Source: Ceratorhiza oryzae-sativae
Lineage: Eukaryota > Basidiomycota > Agaricomycetes > Cantharellales > Ceratobasidiaceae
Direction of reading: 5' to 3'
Assembly: GCA_030998015.1 (NCBI GenBank)
Contig: JARWMV010000240.1
Location: forward strand, 496,001-560,000
DNA length: 64,000 nt
The notes below the pieces were generated by a model. It saw only the letters and a program-made list of their open reading frames with translations. It made no database searches and was not told where the DNA came from. Positions 21,410 to 32,199 of this stretch are shown one piece after another. The position numbers and the translations under genes are program-made. Each line of letters begins with the position of its first letter. The stretch's first letter is position 1.

Positions 21410-24303
21410 ATGCCTGGGGCGACTCTTACTACCAATCGACTGTTGGTCTATGGCGCGGTCTCGACTGGTCTGGCCGTGATGGCCGTCTATACCACCCTCA
21501 GCACGCACAGCAACTTCTACTCGGCCGTAGTCCATCTGTCCAAAAGTAATGGTATTATCTTGGTGAGTGTTTAACATTCCTGTCGATGACCCTGGCTGAA
21601 TGCGCCGCAGGCACTTGCCAACTTCCTGCTGTTTGTCTCTGTCCTTGTGGCCAAAGTCATGCAGCTCATATTCTTCGGACCTCTGAGAGCGAGTGAGGTC
21701 GAGGCAAGTGTCTCTTGGACACCACATATATTCTAAAGGCTTACATAGCTAAACAGCGGCTCTACGACCGAACGTGGTATTTCCTAACGGAATCCCTCCT
21801 TGCTTTCACTATATTCCGAGACGATTTTGATGCTGGGTTCGTATGTCTGTTTGGAGGGCTACTGTTTGTCAAGTCGTTTCATTGGATCCTTGCCGACCGT
21901 GTCGAAGCCGTGAGTACACTTGTACGACACATCAATGCATCTTATCTTAGGGTAACCTGTAGATGGACCAACAACCATATCCTGGCCCACCTAAGCTATT
22001 CCATATTCGCACTATATCCCTGTTCAATCTCCTTGCGCTCATAGACATTTTCATGATGTTCTCGATTGCTGAAGTCATTCTCCACGAAGGTGTTGATGGT
22101 CTTGTGTTGTTCCTGAGCGAGGTAGGTCACACGATGCCGGTGTATCTCGGTTGAAACTCACGTTTACGCAAAGTATACGATTCTCCTAGCATCGTTACTC
22201 AACTCGTGGCTCAAATACGTCATTTCTGTGTACGACATCTATCGTGCCTCTAGCCGAGGCGGCGAAGAAGCACCACCATGGGAGAACAAATCGATGTACA
22301 TCTTCTACGTCGAACTTCTTACAGACTTTCTCAAACTCACCACGTATCTCGCGTTCTTCCTCACCGTTCTCACTTACTATGGTCTCCCGCTCAACATTGT
22401 ACGCGACGTGTTCCTCACTGCGCGGTCGTTCGTTGGTCGCGTGCGGGATTTGCTGCGTTATCGGGCTGCGACGAGGGATATGGATCACCGGTACCCGGAT
22501 GCACGCCCGGCCGAGATGGAGGCATTGGGAGATCGAACGTGTATTATTTGTCGAGAAGAGATGGTCTCGGGTGGTACAGGTGCTACTGTCGCCGGTGGAC
22601 CGAACACAACCCCGAAAAAGCTGCCTTGCGGACATATTTTCCATTTCCACTGTCTTCGATCGTGGCTTGAGAGGCAGCAGAGTTGTCCTACGTGGTAAGT
22701 GCGTTTACAAACACCCGAATAGCGAAAACTGAGATTCTGCCAGCCGACGCACGGTTCTAGAGAGCGGACGTCCGGCTGCGAATACAGCGAATGCAAATGC
22801 AAATGGAAACGCCAACCCTGCTGGTGCACCAAATCAGCAAGGTGCGATTGCGCTCTTCAACCGGGTGTGGAACGGTCCTGGACAAGCACAACCAGCAGGC
22901 CCTCCACCAGCCAACGGTATCCCGCCTCAAGGGCCTCCTGCGCCAGGCGCACCTCCACTTTTTGCCCCAGCAGCCCCAGCAGCTCCAGTCAATCCAGCTT
23001 TCCCTTGGGGACATATGGCCGGACAAGCGAATCAGAACCATTGGATGCAGATGCCTCCGCAGCAGTTCCAGGGCTTCAACGCTGGTGGACAATGGTATCC
23101 CTGGGGTGCACCTCCTCCTGCTGGAAACGAGCGTGATCGTGAACAGCGCCAGGGAGTTGACCCGACAACGCCAACTGGCCCGGTTGGTACGGTCTCTGGG
23201 GCTGGATTGGTTGCGTCCCCAGCTGCTATCGACCGTGATGCGACACCGATCCAATTAAATCGCCCGATATCGGGCCTATCCCGCCTGTGCCTACACCTGT
23301 TCAAAAGGTCATTCCCGTCCCTAATAAAACGCCTCCGGAGGCCAAGGGAGAATCAACAGGTACCTCTGGTGCAGGCACCTCGGCGGGAACAACGCCCAGA
23401 GAGGCGCCGCACTGGCTGCATTACGGAGGTTCCAGGCCGGACGAAGCACCGAGTCATTGAAATCTCCGCCTGCCACGAGCCCGAAGGCCCCTTCTACATC
23501 AGCACCCGGAACACCTACACCTACGACTTTGGGCAGTGGAGACCAGCGTCTGGGGCCCCGTTCGCCGTGTCTGAATCGCACCGGGACCAATTTCGCCTAC
23601 TCGAACAACGGGGGGTGGACCAGGAGCTGCAAACGGGGCAGTGGGAGGATTTGTCCCAAACCTCATCCCGCTGTACAACCCGGCTTCGGTTCCAGCCGCG
23701 AACGGAGCGAGCGCGTCGACTCCCTCGCCGTATTTTGTAGACGCTACCCCCACCCCAGTTACTCCGTTGATCAACCCAACGGCTCCGACCCAGCCTCAGC
23801 CGGCGGCACGGCTTCAACCTGCCGGGTTCAGCTCCGCATTTGGTGGTGCACAAGCACATGCCCAGCCGCACCCGCAACTCAACAGCCTCCCTCGGTCCGG
23901 TCAACTCCCAGCCAACCTGACCGATTCCCAGCTTGTGAACCTGGATCGACTGACGCGCGAAGCGATCGACGAACGATTGCGCGTGCTCGAGGGTGTCCAG
24001 AGCACAGTTTGGCGGTGTGTGGAAGAATTGACACGGTTGAGGAGTGTGTTGCCGGAGGCTGCTCCCGACGGAGCACGACACGGGAGCGTTGAGTCTGCTG
24101 GGAGCGGGAGTATGGGGTCGAGTTTCGGGGTTGAGATTGAGAGAAGTATTGGGTTCGGTTCGGTTGCGAGTGGAAGTGGAAGTGGGGGTGTGCCAGAGAT
24201 TAACGTCGAGAGCGGCGCCGACGCTGCTGAGAACGAGGGCGAGGGCTTTGGGAAGGGGAAAGGAAAGGAGAGGGCCGAGAGTGAAGATTTGGACGTTCGG
24301 TAG
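21410..24303 (+). CDS. HRD1: ER-membrane E3 ubiquitin ligase of ERAD (HRD1/synoviolin)
   Basis: HRD1 ubiquitinates misfolded ER proteins during retro-translocation. The N-terminal half is multi-pass membrane protein: MPGATLTTNRLLVYGAV, ALANFLLFVSVLVAKVMQL, RLYDRTWYFLTESLLAFTIF, FLTVLTYYGL. The RING-H2 domain follows: CIICREEM, then LPCGHIFHFHCLRSWLERQQ, then CPT|CRRT with the last Cys split by an intron. Intron 21704-21756 uses a GC donor (GAG|GCAAGT), required to keep RLYDRTW in frame. The tail is a long Pro/Ala/Gly-rich disordered region ending in a coiled stretch (NLDRLTREAIDERLRVLEG). Inside the tail the frame changes about 23253-23260 (-1), about 23440-23465 (-1) and about 23560-23600 (+1), so the tail as assembled does not read straight through. 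The membrane and RING parts are intact. Confidence 0.92.
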
Positions 24304-25082
24304 CTTTTTAGCATGTATTCAGTGTCTTTGTTAGACTAAGTATATTTGTCAAGGCTTGAAGCGTCCATCCGATCATCATCTGGTCAGTGAATCAAGTGTT
24401 GATAGATGTGACCCATCAGAGGAAGTGCTTGAGAATGTTAGGGGGCGCATCTGTAAGCCACAAACCCTACTTGGCCGGCGACTTTGGCCGTCTTGGTCAT
24501 GCCTATTGTAGTTTGTCCACGCACGAGAACTATCGACCCCAATTTTGACTCGTGTAATAAACGGCAGGGGTATTATAGCTGTACTGATTGACGTGCAAGA
24601 AACATAATGAACACATGTTCGGCAAGTTGTTTGAACTAGAAGAACAGAGACAACATGTGTTTTTGGTCATCAAGGTCGGGCATAGCCACGAGCCTTGGGG
24701 GCACGATTGCCCCCCGATTGCCCCAATTTCACGATAAGGTTACAATCATTGAAGTAGTTACTCAGCAACACCATATCGTATCAACTACGCTACAAAAGCC
24801 TGGTCGCGCAGCTGAGGTATTGCCTGGGATGTTGTGTGTCGGCATAGCGTTAGCCTAAACTCCGATTCATCGCAACGCTATGTGCACGCGTCTTGATGGT
24901 TTAGCGACAATCGAGCGTCCTTAAATCGCGTTTAGCGCCAAACTGGCGTAACGTGTGTCGGCCTGAGCGTTGCTATCTCACCCAAGCAGACTCTTATCAT
25001 TTGCAGGATCGACCCCACTATGCGCTCGACATACTGTTTCCTAAAATTATTCAAGAAGAATACACAAACAAAACAGGCTGTC
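24304..25082. other. Convergent intergenic region between HRD1 and SPP genes
   Basis: 3' ends of two convergent genes and nothing else I can support. A perfect stem-loop, GGGGGCA-CGAT-TGCCCCC, sits at 24697-24714, and its right arm is partly repeated directly after. Confidence 0.5.
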
Positions 25083-26460
25083 CTATGACCCTTTCTCCTT
25101 TTCGTCCTTTTTATCCTCTGCGCCATCTTCCCAGGCCCAGACATATTCCAATTGGTTGCGCTTGTATGCGTTGAAAACGAGCGACAGACAGCACGCCGGG
25201 CTATTTTGGGTTGATCTAATTACTTTCGAGAGTCCACCGAGAAGGGGGGACTCACCTGAGGTAGAGCAGAGCTGGTTGGGCCGCTTTGAATATATGCATT
25301 GCCGCAAACGCCATACTTAGACCGATAGCATAGGCGACGAGCGTCGCGCCAAGGTACGTCGATCCCTTGTTTGCCATTCCCTTGGACTCGAGGTGCTTAT
25401 CTAGCCGATGAGCGAGCGCGACGAGTGTTCCTGGAATGACCACATCGCCGAGGCCCAGCAGCATGTTTGGCTTTTCGGGCGTGGGGACCAGGTAGAGGCA
25501 GGAGAGGAGCGACCGAGGAAAGAGGAGCTTGATGGGGACGTCGAGGGAGGTTGCGACTGTGACCATGACGGATGTGCCAAATACCCACCTGGTTTTTCGC
25601 GTCGTGTCAGTGTGTCTATTTTTTTTAATCAATCAAAGAAGATGTACCAGATGTCATAGAAGAACAATCCCCCGAGCAAAATGCATCCTGTTTGAACGCT
25701 GTCGAGTTTGAGTGTGCTTAGCGCCGTGTGGGCAAAAGAAAGCGCCAAGACGTCGGTGGTGAGTGCTGATTTGGATTTTGAAAAGAAGAACGAGAGTGAA
25801 GGAAGTGTGGAGATTGGGAAGAGCAGGAGGGTGAATAACCGTGGTTTGGATGGGAGCCGGAGTAGGCGCGGGTTGTGGCGCCGAGGAATGAGATGTTTGG
25901 AGAACGATGCTAGGCACTGGGCACGAAAAAGTTGATATGAGAGGCGATGAGAAACCAATGGAGACGTACGTTCCACACACAGAGCACCCCAGTGAAAAGG
26001 AAATAGTAGCCCATGAGTTTGTTTATCCAATCCTTTACGCCACCGTCAAATCTCACTCTGGGGGAGCGAACAAGAAACGGACACGTACATCCCCGAGATA
26101 CTTGAACGCCAAATAAAATCCGCCCAAGACGACCGAGCCGATGACGGGAAACCAGAGAGCGTCCGAGGACGAGAGTCGTTCAGAGAGCTGTTCATCGTCG
26201 TCGGAATCCGAGTCTGATTTGTCCGTCTTTTTCTTCGATTTCTTCGAAGGCTGGAGCGAGTGGAGTTGGATTAAGCGAAAACGAGGGATGGGCAAATATC
26301 AGACGGGAGATCGGAGGGAGATAATGAAAAAGGATAAGGAATAGGGGCTCATGTGGGGCCGTACCTTGAAGGACGACAAAGCACCGAGATAAACAGAAGC
26401 CGTGGCAAGGGAGACTAGGCCCGCGTAGGAAACGAGGGCGTCGAGGGTGTGAAGAGACAT
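25083..26460 (-). CDS. Signal peptide peptidase (intramembrane aspartyl protease)
   Basis: This GXGD-type protease cuts signal peptides and other membrane stubs within the ER membrane. The start MSLHTLDALVSYAGLVSLAT opens the first membrane segment. An acidic, Ser/Asp-rich loop (KTDKSDSDSDDDEQ) follows, then DWINKLMGYYFLFTGVLCVW. The catalytic Asp pair is visible: FFYDIW|WVFGTSVMVT (completed across intron ~25650-25590) and MLLGLGDVVIPG. The third hallmark, QPALLYL|SPACC, is split by the last intron. The C-terminus is polar and Lys/Glu-rich (EDKKDEKEKGS) but is not a strict KKxx retrieval signal. Introns all restore frame. It lies tail-to-tail with HRD1, which works in the same ER quality-control setting, and head-to-head with the ABC transporter gene. 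Confidence 0.93.
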
Positions 26461-26964
26461 ATGGTTGAAGGTCCGAGGGTGACTGAAACGGTGGCCGGGT
26501 GCATATACCGCAGGTGACGATGGTCCGGACAACGTGGCGCCGACTGACACGAGCGTCTTTTGTGTCTGTGTCCGGGGTTACGTCACATTTACATTGGGCG
26601 GAATTAATTGGGACAAAATGGGCTGGCTTTATCGTGCAACTCGCTGGGAGAACCAGGCCAATTGGGGTGGGCGAGTCCGATTGTGACGGTGGGACAAGGG
26701 CATCGTCGGTATCAGACGGAAGCCCCTGTATGGATGGCAAATAGGGGCTCGGACCGGTCACGCGGACCCAAGTGAGATGGGCGGACCCGCATATATGCCC
26801 GTTGTGGTAAGCACAGCGGGAAGATCACCCTCCATCGACATGCGGCGTCCGCGTGTCTGGGGAGCCGGCGCGGCGGGCGCTTACGTGATCCCAGCAGCCT
26901 ATAACTTTTGGACATCCACTGAGCTCCCGCACGCCAGTTACGACCGACCACGACCACGACCGCG
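26461..26964. promoter_or_regulatory. Divergent promoter region, SPP and HMT1-type genes
   Basis: About 500 bases separate two divergent starts. I see no gene and no single convincing TATA box; frames on either strand lack motifs. Confidence 0.45.
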
Positions 26965-29900
26965 ATGCCCCCGCTCGACGTGTCGCCTGATGCGCTCGTC
27001 GCCCTGCGCGTCGGCGAGGCCGCCGCCCTCCTCGGCCTCCTCTGTCTCTCCCCGCTCATCAAGGCCGCCCCGCCGCCCGAGTCCAACGGCCACTCGCCGA
27101 TCGTGTCTGTCGTGCGCGCCGTCAAGGTCCCGCGTCGTCAGCTCATCATCTCCCTCCTCTCGCTCGCCGCCTTTACCGCTTTCCTCGACGGCACCGTCAC
27201 CGTTGCCAACGCGATCTTCAGGCATGTCCTCGAGACCAACCACGCGCCGTGGCGCGGGATCGAGTACTATGCCGTTGCCCTTCTCGTCGCCCACGCCGGC
27301 TTCGCGCTCGTCGGATCGTACAAGGACGCTCATGGCGCATCCGTCTGGCAATCGCCCATTCTCAAGACGTTTGTCTTTGTCGGACTAGCGTGCGATATCG
27401 CCATGGCCGCGCTCATCCCGCTTATCGTGCCCATTTGGAAAAGTTTGTCCACCCCCACAGTCCACTTATCTCGAGCTAACAGTTTTACGTCCACCAGTCC
27501 ACGACGAAATCCGGATCCCTGAAGTCCCAGAACAGGGCTATGCCCCCGCAGTCCATTTTGGAATCACTGTTCTGCGTGCACTAGTCCTCTCGGTTTTGTT
27601 TGGCGTGCTCCTCTTCCCGCGCACCGCGTACGAGCCCGCCCAGTCCCAGGGTCCCCAGACCGCCGAGACCTCGTTGCTCATTCCTAACGCTGCTACCACC
27701 AGCGCAGGTCTCTCGGTCCCCAAGGCCAAGTACGGTACTTTCCAACCAGGCCCAGGCTCCGCTCCCCCGAGCCGCGCTCAGACCCCTGCTCCTTCCATCA
27801 GTGGACCCTCAACTTCGGCCGCCGCCGCCGACAAGCCCCGCACTGAACCTTTGACATGGTCCGAAACCGGCTCGAAGCTCAAGCGTCTCCTGCCCTACCT
27901 CTGGCCTCAGAACAGCTTCGGTCTCCAGCTCCTTGCCGTTCTCAGCTTGTTGATTGTTGTCGTCGGACGTGCGGTGACTGTTGCTGTCCCTTTACGCTCG
28001 CTTGGATCGTCAAGTCGCTGACCGAGGGCGAGAACGTCATGACCCCGGTGATTGCATACGTCGTGTTGCGTTTCTTGCAAGGAAATGGTGGCCTTGCCGC
28101 TCTCCGAGACGTGAGTTTCATCATTTTATCTTATTCTCGCGCTCACACCTCGTGCAGATCCTCTGGGCACCAGTCATGCAATACTCTGACCGCTCCATGT
28201 CTCAACTCTCATTTGACCACTTGCTCAACCTCTCTCTCGCATGGCACCTCCGCCGCAAGACCGGCGAAGTTCTCCGCATTCTGGATCGCGGAGCAGCTGT
28301 CAACCACATCTTCGAGCTTCTCTTATTCAATATTCTCCCCACGATTGCCGATATTGGTATCGCGCTCTGGATCTTCTTCTGGTTCTTCGGCCCAGTCCTC
28401 AGTGTCGTTATCGCCACGGTCATGGTGACGTACATTGCACTCAGCATTTCGCTCACAACGTGGAGGACCAAGCTTCGGCGCCAGATGAACGAGGCCGATA
28501 TCAGCACCCGTGGAATTCACACCGATTGCCTGCTGAATTACGAAACGGTCAAATACTTTGGCGGCGAGCAGCACGAAGGTGACCGCTATCGCGATGCAAT
28601 TGCCAAGTATCAGTCGATGGAGTTCAGGGTTATGGGTAAGTCTCTTCCTTTCTTGCCGGGTGTCACTATCGAAATCGCTCCATCCTTCCCGACGTTGCCA
28701 TTCCGGTTTGGTTCCTATCATGACGTACATGCTGATCATTTTTGCGTTTGACAGCTTCGTTGAACGTTTTGAATTTGAGCCAGAACTTTATTATCGTGAG
28801 TCGAGGCTGTTCCGTTTTTAGTATATAAGCTAATATGTGCGGGGAAATTAGAGTGTCGGCCTCCTCGTCGGTTCGTTGATAGTCGCGCTCGATGAGACTC
28901 GTCCCAGGCAGGATGTTGTTGCTCGATTTGTCTTGTTTATTACGTACTTGGCCCAGGTGAGTTTGTACTGTTGTTTTGCTTTACCTAGCGACTGATTCGT
29001 CCCCTTGGCATTATAGTTGTATCAACCTCTGAACAGCCTTGGATACGTCTACCGCTCGATCAACCAGAACTTGGTCGACACTGAGAAGCTGATCGAGCTC
29101 TTGGATGAACCCAGCGAGGTCCGAGACAAGCCTGATGCGAAGGAATTGGTTGTCACTGATGGTGTTATTGAGTTTGGTGAGTTTGTTTCCTTTTATGTAT
29201 CGTAGTCCCGTGATGCTTTTGTGATTGATCGCATCACGGCGTTCCTGATACGGCGCGTTATTGAGGATCGCGCTTTGGAATTTCTTTCAATCACAAAATG
29301 AACTCGGGATATAAAAGCAAAAAAAAAAGGAAACACGTTTACTGACTTCTGTTGATCGACAGACAATGTCACATTCTCCTACGATGGCCGCACGACTGCA
29401 CTCAATGGTGTTTCATTTACCATTCCTAAGGGTGGTTCGATTGCGCTCGTGGGCGAGTCTGGTTCCGGCAAGAGCACAATTTTGCGTCTTCTATACCGAT
29501 TCTACGACCTTGCTCCTGGAAACGGTGCTATTCGTATTGACGGTCAGGACATCCGAGACGTGACTCAGGTAAGCGAAGCAAGTGACTGTTTGCGGCGTGA
29601 CTCATCTTGGTTATAGGCCAGTCTCCGCAAAGCCATTGGTGTCGTTCCCCAGGACAGCGTGCTTTTCAACAACACGATTGCTTACAACATTGGCTATGGC
29701 AAGCTCGGCGCTTCCGCTGAGGAGATTGAGAACGCGGCCCGCGCTGCACAGATGCATGAGCGTATCACATCCTTCCCCGATGGCTACGAGACCAAGGTTG
29801 GCGAGCGTGGCGTGCGTCTGAGTGGTGGTGAGAAGCAACGTGTGGCTATTGCGCGCACGATCCTCAAGGCTCCCCATATCATTTTGCTCGACGAGGCTAC

Positions 29901-31379
29901 GTCTGCACTGGACACTACGACCGAACGCGACATTCAAAAGGCACTCCAGAACTTGGTCGACGGTCGTTCGTCGCTTTCGATTGCGCATCGGTTGTCGACC
30001 ATTGTCAATTCGGACGTGTGAGTCTTGGTTGCATCTTTCATAGGAGCTCGAGGCTGATGATAGGTCTTAGGATCCTGGTACTGCAGAACGGCGAGATTAT
30101 CGAGTCTGGTAGTCACCGCGAACTCATTGAGCGCGATGGTCGTTTCGCTGCCATGTGGGCTGACCAGATTTCCACCGCCGATGACACTCGTTCGGTTCGT
30201 GATCACGATGAGCATGCCCCGGTTCCTGGCTATGCTGTCGACGCTCCCGAGCATCAGCATGATGATAACGAAGTCCACATCCTCCCTGTCCCGGCTGTTG
30301 AAACCCCTGACCTTGTCCCCACTGATGCTGGCGCGGTCGCTTTCGGCCCCGGCCCTGCGATCGTCCCTGTTGAACACCTCCCCCCGGCTGAGACGTCTGA
30401 GGATCTTGCAGCCAAGCAGCTGGCGCTGAACAGCGAAGTTCAACCTGATGTTTCGTTTGCGGATGCTGTTGCTGGTACTTCAACCCAGGACGCGCCTGTC
30501 CCAGCCGATGAGCCCAAGGTTGAGGAGACATCCAAGACTGAGGAACCTGTCGTCGCTGCTGCTGCACCCCTTAGGTTCCCCCAGGTTGATCCTCCCGCGC
30601 CGATTACGTTCCCCAAGGGTGATGACGAGGCCTCGGTCACTAGTTCCGCTCGCCCTCACGCCAAGGAGACTACGTCTAGCGGCTCGAATCCCGGGGTAAC
30701 TTTTGCGGCTGGCGTCGATACTGAACGTGTCAAGGCGGTTGCTCAGCGATGGCGCAAGATGTCTCAGGGTGCGGCCGCCAAGAGCGGACAGAGTCTGGCT
30801 CGCCTCGCTCGTCGTGTGTCTCAAGGCCCGAACCGACACTCTCATGATGGTACCCATGCCGATCACACTCCAGCTGCTGACGGCCACGAGGAGCCTCACG
30901 CGTCCAACGGCGAGGTCCACCCTGATGTTTCGGTCGATCCTGTGAAGCCCGAGGACATTGAGGCTGCCCCGGCCGGCGAGGAGCAGAAGACCGAGGAGGC
31001 TGCCCCTGTTTCGTTCCCCAAGGCCGATGATGATGCGTCCGTGTCAGGCTCAACCCGCCCACCCCTCAAGGAGGCGACCTCGAGTGGCTCGAACCCTGGT
31101 GTGACCTTTGCGCCCGGTGTCGACGGCGAGCGTATCAAGCAGGTTGCTCAGCGATGGCGCAAGGTCTCGCAAGGTGCCGCTGCCAAGAGTGGACAGGGTC
31201 TTGCTCGGCTTGCACGCAGGATGTCTCAAACCCCGAGTCGTCAGCCGAGCGGCAGCTCGAGTGTTCCCAACAGCCCTGGCCTCCCCGGAAGTGCACGACA
31301 GTCCACAGACGTTGATTCTGGCAGCGTGGCGGACAGCGATAAGAAGAAGAAGGATAAGCGCAAGAGCACTGATAACTAA
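26965..31379 (+). CDS. HMT1: HMT1/ABCB6-type ABC half-transporter with long C-terminal tail
   Basis: This is a half-size ABC exporter of the heavy-metal-tolerance/ABCB6 group, likely in a vacuolar or other internal membrane; its substrate (metal-thiol conjugates or porphyrin in relatives) is inferred. An extra N-terminal membrane domain (~240 residues) precedes the core membrane domain. The nucleotide-binding domain has GESGSGKST (Walker A), VVPQD (Q-loop), [16 protein letters not shown] (signature), [11 protein letters not shown] (Walker B) and IAHRLSTI. After the usual end there is an unusual tail of about 390 residues, Pro/Glu/Ala-rich, containing a 76-residue module twice (30609-30836, 31014-31241) and ending in a Lys-rich cluster. 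One frame change is needed at CCCTTT, 27988-27993, to join TVAVP to [16 protein letters not shown]. One added base fixes it, in a conserved membrane segment. Confidence 0.9.
30609..30836 (+). repeat. First copy of a 76-codon module in the ABC transporter tail
   Basis: Begins [10 protein letters not shown] and ends [14 protein letters not shown]. It aligns without gaps to 31014-31241, with 59 of 76 residues identical by hand count. The core is GSNPGVTF, then [17 protein letters not shown], a basic segment that could form an amphipathic helix. Confidence 0.85.
31014..31241 (+). repeat. Second copy of the 76-codon module in the ABC transporter tail
   Basis: Begins [10 protein letters not shown] and ends [14 protein letters not shown]. 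It starts 405 bases after the first copy, separated by an acidic, His-containing linker ([18 protein letters not shown]). Conservation is highest in GSNPGVTF and the basic AQRWRK...KSGQ...LARLARR part. Confidence 0.85.
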
Positions 31380-32199
31380 TGATTTTCCATTGCAAGTGAT
31401 GATATTGATTGATGATTCCCCTCCATCCGCTCTCACGAACCTCTCGCCGCTTTTTTGATTTTACCCAACCTATCCCCCGTGTGTTTGTGTTGCATACCTC
31501 GGATTGTACTTTTTCCTCCCTCATCGTCCATCTCGGTTGGTCTTTTTTTTTTTCACACCCAAGTCTCTCTGTGTTCCTATCCCTTGTTTCTTGTTTAAGA
31601 TTGTTGAGTCGAGGAGAATTTGATTGTGATTGATAACTTTGGTTGTGTGCTTTTTCACCGCGAGATTTAAATGGGTGGCCACACGCTTCGCGACAGTTTT
31701 AGTGGGGTTGTTTTAGGCTTTGTTTTCGAAGCTCTCAGTGGCTGAAATCGGACTCGTGCTAGCAGTTCGTGAGGCTATACTTTTGCGGCGTGATTCCGGC
31801 ACCCGGGTTCTTGGTTTGTCAACGGACAACAGAAAAGCCCCCGGTCCCCCTGGCTTGATTTATCCCAGCGGTTTTAAGCCGTATCAGGACTCAATATCCG
31901 ACATTCAGACCCAAATGAACCTCACATATGGAATCATCCCGACCGATTTTCGAGAGGCAGATCGCTGGTGCCTCAGGGTTACATCGTTTTTTTGAGGGTT
32001 GCGCCCAGTCCATTGATGGTGAAAGCCAGCTTAAACTCCCGAAGACTGAAATTAGCTCCGAAAGCTAACCGAGTACTATACAGAGCATGTGGTAGACCGG
32101 GCATACATCCAGGCCGTCTGTGTTGTTTGAGGGGCCGGGCCATGTAAAAATACGGCTGGACTGCCTCCCCTCTTCTGCACAAGCCTGCTCCCGTTCACG
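31380..32199. other. Intergenic region before the P450 array
   Basis: A pyrimidine-rich 3' UTR (31430-31660) is followed by sequence without a gene I can support. The open frame at 31720-31995 lacks any motif. The first P450 promoter has an A-rich TATA-like stretch near 32144. Confidence 0.45.
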
